Source of the DNA: an uncultured Prevotella sp.
Lineage (GTDB): Bacteria; Bacteroidota; Bacteroidia; Bacteroidales; Bacteroidaceae
NCBI GenBank assembly: GCA_937906765.1
Contig: CALCUV010000330.1
Span: 1-12,961 of the forward strand
Direction of reading: 5' to 3'
Length of the DNA: 12,961 nt
The translations under genes were made by a program, and so were the position numbers. The notes beneath the pieces are model-generated. The model was not told where the DNA came from. It did no database searches and saw only the letters and a list, made by a program, of their open reading frames with translations. This document shows, one piece after another, positions 1 through 6,104 of the stretch; position 1 is the stretch's first letter; every line of letters starts with the position of its first letter.

Positions 1-40
1 TTTGTATTTAGGCAACGTAGAAAATTTTGTAAATCACTTT

Positions 41-306
41 CGTAATGCCCCCGTAGGAGGGCACACTTGCTTAACCGCGGGTGAGCAAGGCGAACCTGCG
101 GATTAGGGATAACAACATTCTAGTTCTATCGGTCCCCGTAGGAGGACCCACAACAACTGGATAAGTAAAAACTACGTTATAGTAAATCCAACAGCTGTGG
201 GTCCTCCTACGGGGACCGATAGATGTATCCGTATGTATAGCACAACCGCAGGTTCGCCCTGCTCACCAGCGGTTAGGCAAGTATGCCCACCTACGGGGGC
301 ATTACG
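41..306. repeat. Mirrored array of nested inverted repeats
   Basis: Outer arms at 41-101 and 246-306 are reverse complements at 56 of 61 positions. Inner arms at 126-152 and 196-222 are perfect 27-bp reverse complements. Each half holds local palindromes: 46-63, 75-101 and 131-148 on the left, and 200-217, 246-272 and 284-301 on the right. The block could fold as one long cruciform or hairpin of about 266 nt, or as six small hairpins. The segments between the arms (102-125, 153-195, 223-245) do not pair well. No convincing coding frame crosses it, and no transposase or clear target duplication is visible. The function is unknown: a small non-autonomous element, a structured RNA and a protein-binding array all remain possible. 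Confidence 0.85.
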
Positions 307-504
307 GGTTGTTTCATGCAATAACATAGTTGATACCCCCATTTATTTTATAACAAGTTTGTGTCAGAATCTATTTTATCACCACATAATTTTTGTAAAT
401 CGTCACTCAAAACTCCATTAGTCTCACATCACATTTACGCCCTGAAAAACATCTTATTTTTCGCATCAAACATCATTTGATAATCAACACATCTCGCCCA
501 CCCG

Positions 505-575
505 AAATTATTAGTAACATAGTTTAAATTATATTACTAACAATTTTCACTAAGTTACTAATAATTTTCACTATA
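505..575. repeat. 21-bp tandem repeat plus inverted copy (possible operator)
   Basis: Two copies of TTACTAAYAATTTTCACTA begin at 534 and 555, a period of 21 bp or two helical turns. A 14-base inverted copy, AAATTATTAGTAAC, lies at 505-518 and is the exact reverse complement of 554-567. Two direct sites on one face of the helix plus an inverted site is a typical layout for a regulator-binding region. The DNA is very AT-rich, so chance similarity is possible. The binder is unknown. Confidence 0.5.
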
Positions 576-632
576 ATAGGTATAGTTTTTAGCGTAATGG
601 ATTTAAGGATAAAATTCAAATAGTTTTTTATT

Positions 633-667
633 GGGTAAAACGCCCCTGAGACGCGACATTTTTACCC
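633..667. promoter_or_regulatory. Hairpin upstream of sigma factor promoter
   Basis: GGGTAAAA (633-640) pairs perfectly with TTTTACCC (660-667), and CGC/GCG inside (641-643 with 653-655) can extend the stem. No T-tract follows on the + strand, so it is a poor intrinsic terminator. It ends about 30 bp before the -7 box at 696, which suits an operator or upstream promoter element. The pairing is seen directly; the role is inferred. Confidence 0.4.
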
Positions 668-695
668 TCGGCAAGAAAATTTCTGGATTATTTTG

Positions 696-703
696 TAGTT
701 TTG
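696..703 (+). promoter_or_regulatory. Bacteroidota-type -7 promoter box (TAGTTTTG)
   Basis: TAGTTTTG is an exact match to the Bacteroidota consensus TAnnTTTG. It predicts transcription starting near 708-711, giving a leader of about 50 nt before the ATG at 758. No clear -33 TTTG element is visible. Its position argues against the TTG at 701 being the start of the sigma factor, since that codon would lie inside the box. Confidence 0.55.
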
Positions 704-757
704 CCGACACCTTATGCGTCTAATGGGCAAAAAGACATTTTAAATGAAACTGATTTT

Positions 758-1237
758 ATGAAAGCACTGGAACAAGAATTTGAACTCTTGGTGCGCAGGC
801 ACAAAAGCACCATCTACACGGTGTGCTTCATGTTCTCGAAAGACTCCGATGAGGTGGACGACCTCTTTCAAGAGGTGCTCATCAACCTGTGGCGGGGATT
901 TTCTACCTTCAAAGGGGATAGCAAAGTAGAGACGTGGATTTGGCGCGTGAGTTTTAACACCTGCATCTCGCAGGAGCGCAAGAAGAAACACACTTCTCGC
1001 ATCCCATTAGAAATGAGTATCGACCTCTTCCACGACAAAGACGAAGACACGCGACAAATCCAAATGCTCTATCAACGCATCCACCAACTCAAACCATTCG
1101 ACCGCGCCATCGTATTGCTTTGGCTCGAAGGGATGCCCTACGACGAGATTGCCGCTATCGTGGGTATCACGGTGAAGAACGTGTCCGTGCGCCTCTTCCG
1201 CATCAAGGAAGTACTCAAGAAAATGTCTAACAACTAA
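758..1237 (+). CDS. RNA polymerase sigma factor, ECF subfamily
   Basis: This 159-residue protein would direct RNA polymerase to a special set of promoters. Sigma region 2 spans about residues 7-75: the acidic DEVDDLFQEV segment at 31-40 matches the core-binding helix, and the W-rich ETWIWRVSFN segment at 58-67 matches the part that recognises the -10 element. Region 4 spans about 103-155, with a helix-turn-helix near 126-150 (MPYDEIAAIVGITVKNVSVR). There is no region 1.1 or 3, and the length is normal for the ECF class. I chose the ATG at 758 because the in-frame TTG at 701 falls inside the predicted promoter box. The next gene starts 12 bp after the stop and is probably co-transcribed. The ECF subgroup and target genes cannot be told from the sequence. 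Confidence 0.9.
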   Translation: MKALEQEFELLVRRHKSTIYTVCFMFSKDSDEVDDLFQEVLINLWRGFSTFKGDSKVETWIWRVSFNTCISQERKKKHTSRIPLEMSIDLFHDKDEDTRQIQMLYQRIHQLKPFDRAIVLLWLEGMPYDEIAAIVGITVKNVSVRLFRIKEVLKKMSNN

Positions 1238-1249
1238 ACCTTGCCCATT

Positions 1250-1849
1250 ATGAATAACTCGATTGACTCTAAGGAATTTCAGGAAATGAAAGTACAATTG
1301 GAACTCCTTACCAAGAAATTGGAGCGGGAAACAATTGTCAACGAACGCTTGATTCGCAGTTCTATGAAAGAGAAAGCCCATTACTTACGCCGAGGCATAA
1401 TTTTAGAAAGCCTCGTCTGCATCATCATGATACCTTACTTCATTTGGATATTGCCCAAAATAAGTCCGCACTCCATGTACTTTTGTGCCTTCTCCATCGC
1501 CTTTATGGTACTCGCCCTATGTTATAATTATTATATGTATCGTGAGTTCCACACCAAAGATTTTGCAGAAGCAAACCTCATCGAAGCCCGCAAAGCAACA
1601 CTGAAGTTCAAGCAACTTACGCGTAGATGGACCTTCTGTATCGGCATACCCTTCTTGATGATTTTCATTCCCTGGTTTGTATATGAAAATGCTCAAGTTT
1701 ACAAGGGCGAAATGCTTGAACTCGTTCTTATTTTTGCCGCCGTCGGCCTGCTTATTGGTGGCGTCATCGGAATTTATCAATTCAACAAGACGCTCCGTAC
1801 TACCGACGAAATACTGATGCAGATTGAGGAGTTGGAGGAACAAGCATAA
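1250..1849 (+). CDS. Four-helix membrane protein, candidate sigma regulator
   Basis: This 199-residue protein has no function I can name. A charged, probably coiled-coil N-terminal segment (residues 8-47, including KLERETIVNERLIRSSMKEK) precedes two pairs of hydrophobic helices: about 49-69 and 76-96, then 127-146 and 155-176. A second short charged helix (180-199, ending EEQA) closes it. Both ends and the 97-126 loop are probably cytoplasmic. I chose the ATG at 1250 over an in-frame TTG three codons earlier. It lies 12 bp after the ECF sigma gene and ends at a strong terminator, so the two form an operon. From memory, similar proteins follow sigma factors in other Bacteroidales. The layout suggests an anti-sigma factor or membrane sensor, but there is no recognisable zinc anti-sigma motif or FecR domain. 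The role is inferred from position only. Confidence 0.8.
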   Translation: MNNSIDSKEFQEMKVQLELLTKKLERETIVNERLIRSSMKEKAHYLRRGIILESLVCIIMIPYFIWILPKISPHSMYFCAFSIAFMVLALCYNYYMYREFHTKDFAEANLIEARKATLKFKQLTRRWTFCIGIPFLMIFIPWFVYENAQVYKGEMLELVLIFAAVGLLIGGVIGIYQFNKTLRTTDEILMQIEELEEQA

Positions 1850-1870
1850 CAGAGTTTATCTCACATACAG

Positions 1871-1920
1871 AAATAAAACCGAGGCGTCATACTGTGTAGT
1901 ATGGCACCTCGGTTTTATTT
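1871..1920. terminator. Strong bidirectional terminator between convergent genes
   Basis: Arms at 1871-1892 and 1899-1920 are 22 nt each with a 6-nt loop (TGTGTA). The pairing is broken only at 1885/1906, plus one G-T wobble. The stem runs from A-rich on the left to T-rich on the right (AAATAAAACC with GGTTTTATTT), so either strand gives a GC-containing hairpin followed by a U-tract. It lies between the + strand sigma/membrane unit and the - strand LUD gene and should end both transcripts. Confidence 0.9.
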
Positions 1921-1938
1921 AAGGGAATAAGCAAAGCC

Positions 1939-2553
1939 TTAGTACCCTAAATCCTCGTGCACAAGAATTACTTCAAACTCTCCAGTCATGGGTTTGCACC
2001 ATAAGACAGAAAGTCCTCTGCAAATGCGTTCGGGACTATTGCAATTATAGCAGCGGTCGGCTTTTACGGCACAGGGAGTTTTCACGCCTAATCTTCTTGC
2101 ATTCTGAGGGGCTGCAATATTCCGCGCGCGATACAAGGCACTGTCATAGTCCTTCTCAATCTTGTTTTCACCAATCACAAAATAGACCTTTTCGTGTCCG
2201 TAAAAAATGGAGGCGACACGATTGCAATTCGCATCGATATTCACTATCTCCCCACTTTCAGCAATTCCGTTTACCGAGGTTATATAGATAGATGCCGCAT
2301 TTGCCTGCACACGCACCTCCTTACTTGTTTTTCCTTCGGGAATACGCTGATGCCAGTGCACCTCATTGTGGGCACTCAGACGTTCGTAAAGTCCCATTTT
2401 CTCTAAAGTCATGGAACCTGCAAACCCAACCGTCTGATGATGAATTTGAGCATCTAAATAATGCGCCGCCTCCGCTGCTGTTTCAAAGCAAGTAACGGTA
2501 TAACCTAACGCAAGCAGGTTTTTCTTTAATATACTAAAATCCTTATGTTCCAT
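1939..2553 (-). CDS. LUD-domain protein (LutC/YkgG-like, DUF162)
   Basis: This 204-residue protein belongs to the LUD family, whose best-known members (LutB, LutC) support lactate oxidation to pyruvate. Family marks seen here are GFAGSMTLEKMGL (43-55), TSVNGIAESGEIVNIDANCN (92-111) and a VIGENKI segment (126-132). Near the C-terminus, four cysteines (161, 168, 171, 178; CYNCNSPERIC) form a possible metal or Fe-S site. No lutA or lutB partner lies in the window, and this subfamily often occurs alone in anaerobes, so a lactate role is uncertain. The ATG at 2553 has an AGGAAA sequence just upstream, which supports the start. It is separated from the upstream yebC-like gene by a hairpin terminator and so probably has its own promoter. 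Family confidence is high; substrate is unknown. Confidence 0.85.
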   Translation of the reverse strand: MEHKDFSILKKNLLALGYTVTCFETAAEAAHYLDAQIHHQTVGFAGSMTLEKMGLYERLSAHNEVHWHQRIPEGKTSKEVRVQANAASIYITSVNGIAESGEIVNIDANCNRVASIFYGHEKVYFVIGENKIEKDYDSALYRARNIAAPQNARRLGVKTPCAVKADRCYNCNSPERICRGLSVLWCKPMTGEFEVILVHEDLGY

Positions 2554-2624
2554 AGTTTCCTCAAATTATAAATAACATCGACTATTGCGACAGATTGAAA
2601 TCCGTATTATAAATCGCGTTATTA

Positions 2625-2668
2625 AAAAGTGCCTTACAACTTCAGGACTGAAGCTATAAGACACTTTT
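2625..2668 (-). terminator. Hairpin terminator downstream of the YebC-family gene
   Basis: Arms at 2625-2645 and 2648-2668 pair over 21 positions. Read as + strand RNA there are three C-A mismatches; read as - strand RNA all three become G-U pairs, so the stem is complete only in the - strand transcript. That transcript comes from the YebC-family gene, whose stop codon is 12 bp upstream. The arm ends in a run of T (from AAAAA at 2624-2628) on that strand, as expected for an intrinsic terminator. Confidence 0.8.
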
Positions 2669-2680
2669 ATTTTCATCAAC

Positions 2681-3406
2681 CTATTCGGGTTTCATGTTTG
2701 TGTAAACTGTCTGAACGTCGTCGAAGTCTTCGAGTTTTTCAACCATCTTGTCGATAGCTTCGCGCTGTTCAGGAGTTACGTCCTTCACGTCGTTGGGAAC
2801 GTAAGTAAATTCAGCACCTACCACGTCAAAACCTTGTTCTTCGAGGTGGTTCTGGATTTGAGCGAATGACTTGGGGTCGCCGTAGATAGTGATGCTGCCT
2901 TCTTCTTCATCTTCATCGTACTCGTCTTCTACGCCGTAGTCGATGAGGTCGAGAATCATTTCGTCCATGTCAAGACCGTCCTTCTTCTTGAATGAGAACA
3001 CACACTTGTGGTCAAAGAGGAAAGCGAGGCTACCCATTGTGCCGAGGTTGCCAGAGAACTTATTGAACACAGAACGCACATCGCCTACGGTACGTGTAGG
3101 ATTGTCAGTAAGTGTATCCACGAAGATCGCGATACCGTGAGGACCGTATCCTTCGTAAGTCATTGACTTGTAATCGCTCTGGTCCTTACCCATTGCGTTC
3201 TTGATTGCGCGTTCCACATTGTCCTTAGGCATGTTTTCGCGCTTCGCATTGGCGATAAGTGCACGGAGTGCGGGGTTGTTTTCAGGTTCAGGACCGCCAG
3301 CCTTAACGGCAATAGCAATCTGCTTACCAATTCTGGTGAAGGTTTTAGCCATGTGGCCCCAGCGCTTCATCTTCGCTGCTTTACGATATTCAAATGCTCT
3401 TCCCAT
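2681..3406 (-). CDS. YebC/PmpR family protein (TACO1-like)
   Basis: This 241-residue protein is of the normal length for the YebC/PmpR family. Members were long annotated as transcriptional regulators; more recent work links them to translation, including relief of ribosome stalling, and the mitochondrial homologue is TACO1. Family marks are the basic N-terminus (MGRAFEYRKAAKMKRW), the helical domain with NPALRALIANAKRENMPKDN (44-63), TYEGYGPHG (83-91), LTDNPTRTVGDVRSVF (99-114), GNLGTMGSLAFLF (119-131) and EFTYVPND (199-206). An acidic loop (158-169, DEYDEDEEE) interrupts the middle domain. The gene follows pheT after a 131-bp gap filled with octamer repeats and could be read through from it; no separate promoter box is evident. 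The molecular role in this organism is inferred from the family. Confidence 0.93.
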   Translation of the reverse strand: MGRAFEYRKAAKMKRWGHMAKTFTRIGKQIAIAVKAGGPEPENNPALRALIANAKRENMPKDNVERAIKNAMGKDQSDYKSMTYEGYGPHGIAIFVDTLTDNPTRTVGDVRSVFNKFSGNLGTMGSLAFLFDHKCVFSFKKKDGLDMDEMILDLIDYGVEDEYDEDEEEGSITIYGDPKSFAQIQNHLEEQGFDVVGAEFTYVPNDVKDVTPEQREAIDKMVEKLEDFDDVQTVYTNMKPE

Positions 3407-3415
3407 ATTTATTTG

Positions 3416-3537
3416 AGGTTATGAGGTTTAAAGGTTATGAGGTTATAAGGGGAGGTATAAGGTTTTGAGTTTTTGAGGTTATGAGGATTCATGCGTCTTA
3501 CAACCTTTAAGCGAAGCGCCCTCAAAACCTTTTACCT
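3416..3537. repeat. Octanucleotide repeat array (AGGTTWTR) between pheT and yebC
   Basis: From 3416 to 3486 the DNA is almost entirely AGGTTATG-like units with an 8-bp period: AGGTTATG at 3416, 3432 and 3476, AGGTTTAA at 3424, AGGTTATA at 3440, AGGTTTTG at 3460, AGTTTTTG at 3468, with one irregular 12-bp unit at 3448. Opposite-strand copies follow at 3502-3510 and 3521-3531. These pair with 3428-3436 (9 bp) and 3459-3469 (11 bp), so the - strand transcript can form hairpins here. It may weaken or modulate read-through from pheT into yebC. The repeat is seen; the effect is inferred. Confidence 0.85.
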
Positions 3538-6003
3538 TTATCTCAATTTTGCACCGAGTTGCTTTTCAAGACTCTGAACAATCTTCTGCATAATGTTGTC
3601 GGTCTGCTTATCGTTCATAGTCTTATCTTCATCTTGGAGGGTGAGGTTGATGGCATAAGACTTCTTGCCTGCTTCAAGATTCTTGCCTTCGTACACGTCA
3701 AAGAGTTCTACCTTTTTGAGGAGTTTCTTGTCGGCAGCGAAGCACACCTTTTCAATTTCGGCGAAAGTCACTTGCTTATCTACGAGCAACGCGAGGTCGC
3801 GGCTTACGGCGGGGAACTTACTGATTTCCTTGAAACTTACCTTTGCGCCACGCACCTTTGAAGTGAGGAGCGACCAGTTGAGGTCGGCGTAATAAACTTC
3901 CTGCTCAATGTCGAACGCTGCAAGGATTGCTTTCTTCACAAGACCGAGTTCAAGATATACCTTTCCGTTGCGGTCCTTCACTACGATAGACTTCGCAAAG
4001 ATGTCGTTCTCACCATTCTCAATCAGCAAACCACCCATGGGAAGGCCGATGCGCACGAGGATGTTCATTACATAAGCCTTGAGTTCGTAGAATGAAGAAT
4101 CTTCATTAGGATGTGCCCAAGAACCTTCTACACGCTTACCTGTTACCCAAAGTCCGAGGCGCTGGTCTTCGCTATACGCCGAAAGCACCTTTTCGGGATT
4201 GCGCTTGCCTTCGTTGAAGTAGTAGCAGTTACCAAATTCAAAGAGGCGGAGGTTGGCATTACGGCGGTTCACATTGTGACGCACCACTTCAAGACCACCA
4301 AAGAGGAGCGTCTGACGCATTACGTTGAGGTCAGAACTGAGGGGGTTCATGAGTCGCACAAGATTTTCTGACTTGTACGTCTGAAGTCCGTCGTAGTAAG
4401 CTTCGCGTGTCAACGAGTTGTTCAAGATTTCGTTGAAACCACAACCTACGAGCTGTTCGCTCACGAGGTTTTCCAACTTATATGCAGCATCCACATTGCC
4501 CTTAATCGTCAAGCTTGACTTCACGGCAGAGGGGATTTCCACATTATTATATCCATAGATGCGGAGAACATCTTCCACCACGTCGGGAGCACGCTGTACG
4601 TCCACACGGTAAGCAGGAACTTCAAGTGAAAGACCTTCAGCCGTTTCAGCGACAATCTTCATTTCGAGAGAAGTGAGGATTTCCTTTACCACATCACTAC
4701 CGATGTTCTTACCGATAAGGCTATAGATATAGTCATAAGTCACATCTACAGAGAACTTCTTCACTAATTCGGGTGCTTCAACATCTACGATTTCCATAGA
4801 AATTTCACCACCAGCGAGTTCCTTAATCAACTGCGCAGCACGCTTCAACGCGTAGATTTGTCCGTCGGGGTCGATACCGCGTTCGAAGCGGAAAGAAGCG
4901 TCTGTCTGAAGTCCGTGACGGCGTGCGCTCTTACGAATCCATGTGGGGTGGAAGTATGCACTTTCGATGAGCACGTTCTTCGTAGTTTCATACGTACCCG
5001 ATCCCTTACCACCAAAGACACCTGCGATACACATGGGCGCTACGGCGTTGCAGATTGCAAGGTCGCGGTCAGAGAGTTTGTGTTCTACGCCATCAAGTGT
5101 AACGAAGGGAGTACCTTCGGGCATAGACTTCACCACCACCTTACCACCTTCAATCATATCTGCATCGAAGCAGTGGAGGGGCTGACCGTAAGCCATCATA
5201 ATATAATTGGTGATGTCCACAATATTATTGATGGGACGGAGACCGATGATTTCGAGTTTTTCCTTCAACCATTCGGGACTTTCCTTTACTTCCACACCGC
5301 TGATGGTTACAGCGCAGTAGCGGGGACATGCTTCAGTGTTTTCAACTTCGATAGCGATGGGCAAGTTATTATTATCCACCTTAAAGTCATCAACAGAAGG
5401 ACGGTGCAACTTGGTTTCGTAACCGTTGCGAACGAGCCACGCATAAAGGTCGCGTGCTACGCCCCAGTGAGAACAAGCATCTGCACGGTTGGGAGTGATA
5501 TCTACTTCAATGAGCCAGTCGCTCTGAATGTTGAAGTAGTCTGCCGCCTTCATACCTACGGGCGTATCTTCGGGGAGAACGATAATACCGTCATGGCTTG
5601 TGCCCACACCGATTTCGTCTTCCGCACAAATCATACCGAGACTTTCAACACCACGGAGTTTTGAGCGCTTGATGGTGAAGCATTCGTCGCCAGAGTAGAG
5701 CTTTGTACCCAACGTAGCCACGATTACCTTCTGACCGGCATCTACATTTGCAGCACCACATACTATTTGTACGGGTTCACCCTGTCCGAGGTCTACTTGA
5801 CAGATGTGCATGTGGTCAGAATTGGGGTGTACTTCCATGCTGAGGACATGACCTACAACGAGGCCTTCGAGTCCACCCTTAATTGCCTGAACTTCTTCTA
5901 CGCCACCAACTTCCAAACCAATAGAAGTGAGCGCTACGGCAATTTCTTCTGCTGAGAGGTTTACGTCAACGTATTCCTTCAGCCACTTATAACTGATGTT
6001 CAT
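3538..6003 (-). CDS. pheT: Phenylalanine--tRNA ligase beta subunit
   Basis: This 821-residue protein is the beta subunit of the alpha2-beta2 enzyme that charges tRNA-Phe in the cytoplasm. Domains in order are: an N-terminal domain with an EMAP/OB-fold tRNA-binding part (about 40-150; HPNSDHMHICQVDLG at 59-73); the B3/B4 domain (about 215-390; RPINNIVDITNYIM at 256-269), which in this family carries editing activity against Tyr-tRNA-Phe; the B5 domain (about 405-490; VPAYRVDVQRAPDVVEDVLR at 462-481); a catalytic-like core (about 495-700); and the ferredoxin-fold anticodon-binding domain (about 728-821; FPAVSRDLALLVD at 730-742). Length and order are standard. The partner gene pheS is not in the window, so the subunits are unlinked or pheS lies elsewhere. 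Octamer repeats sit on both sides of the gene. Confidence 0.98.
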   Translation of the reverse strand: MNISYKWLKEYVDVNLSAEEIAVALTSIGLEVGGVEEVQAIKGGLEGLVVGHVLSMEVHPNSDHMHICQVDLGQGEPVQIVCGAANVDAGQKVIVATLGTKLYSGDECFTIKRSKLRGVESLGMICAEDEIGVGTSHDGIIVLPEDTPVGMKAADYFNIQSDWLIEVDITPNRADACSHWGVARDLYAWLVRNGYETKLHRPSVDDFKVDNNNLPIAIEVENTEACPRYCAVTISGVEVKESPEWLKEKLEIIGLRPINNIVDITNYIMMAYGQPLHCFDADMIEGGKVVVKSMPEGTPFVTLDGVEHKLSDRDLAICNAVAPMCIAGVFGGKGSGTYETTKNVLIESAYFHPTWIRKSARRHGLQTDASFRFERGIDPDGQIYALKRAAQLIKELAGGEISMEIVDVEAPELVKKFSVDVTYDYIYSLIGKNIGSDVVKEILTSLEMKIVAETAEGLSLEVPAYRVDVQRAPDVVEDVLRIYGYNNVEIPSAVKSSLTIKGNVDAAYKLENLVSEQLVGCGFNEILNNSLTREAYYDGLQTYKSENLVRLMNPLSSDLNVMRQTLLFGGLEVVRHNVNRRNANLRLFEFGNCYYFNEGKRNPEKVLSAYSEDQRLGLWVTGKRVEGSWAHPNEDSSFYELKAYVMNILVRIGLPMGGLLIENGENDIFAKSIVVKDRNGKVYLELGLVKKAILAAFDIEQEVYYADLNWSLLTSKVRGAKVSFKEISKFPAVSRDLALLVDKQVTFAEIEKVCFAADKKLLKKVELFDVYEGKNLEAGKKSYAINLTLQDEDKTMNDKQTDNIMQKIVQSLEKQLGAKLR

Positions 6004-6011
6004 AAAATTTT

Positions 6012-6050
6012 AGGTTATCAGGTTTGAGGTTTTGAGGTTTTAAGGTTGCT
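6012..6050. repeat. Octanucleotide repeat array upstream of pheT
   Basis: Units AGGTTATC (6012), AGGTTTG (6020), AGGTTTTG (6027), AGGTTTTA (6035) and AGGTTGCT (6043) follow at 7-8 bp spacing, ending 9 bp from the pheT start codon. The unit is the same as in the array after pheT at 3416-3486. On the coding strand it reads as CAAAACCT/TAAAACCT units in the pheT leader. A weak stem (AAGGTT at 6060-6065 with AACCTT at 6071-6076) follows. No function is known. Confidence 0.8.
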
Positions 6051-6104
6051 ACGCACCGCAAGGTTCTTGTAACCTTCGAGCAAAACAATCTAATAGCCAT
6101 AACC

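Larger units (their letters stand above)
307..695. other. AT-rich intergenic region without a gene
   Basis: No credible coding frame, tRNA or rRNA is visible here. What can be seen is an 11-bp sequence at 391-401 that also occurs at 25-35, outside the left end of the palindrome array; a 21-bp tandem repeat with a matching inverted copy at 505-575; and a hairpin at 633-667. The last two lie upstream of the sigma factor promoter and are the likeliest places for its control. Confidence 0.6.

Noticed and set aside
203-298. CCTCCTACGGGG-type segments resembling a conserved 16S rRNA stretch
   Set aside because: Only about 9-10 bases resemble the rRNA sequence. The surroundings do not match rRNA, and the motif is explained by the palindrome modules.
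197-421. Open frame of 74 codons on the + strand across the palindrome array
   Set aside because: It reads straight through inverted-repeat arms and AT-rich DNA, has no promoter or family resemblance, and its composition follows the repeat, not a protein.
701-757. TTG start extending the sigma factor by 19 residues
   Set aside because: The TTG lies inside an exact TAnnTTTG promoter box, and the extra residues do not resemble the sigma region 2 N-terminus; the ATG at 758 fits the family better.
3416-3486. Short regular repeats as a CRISPR array
   Set aside because: The units are 8 bp and contiguous, with no unique spacers and no cas genes nearby.
4858-5664. 268-codon open frame on the + strand opposite pheT
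   Set aside because: It is antisense to a well-supported pheT coding region and has no recognisable domain; long antisense frames are common opposite conserved genes.
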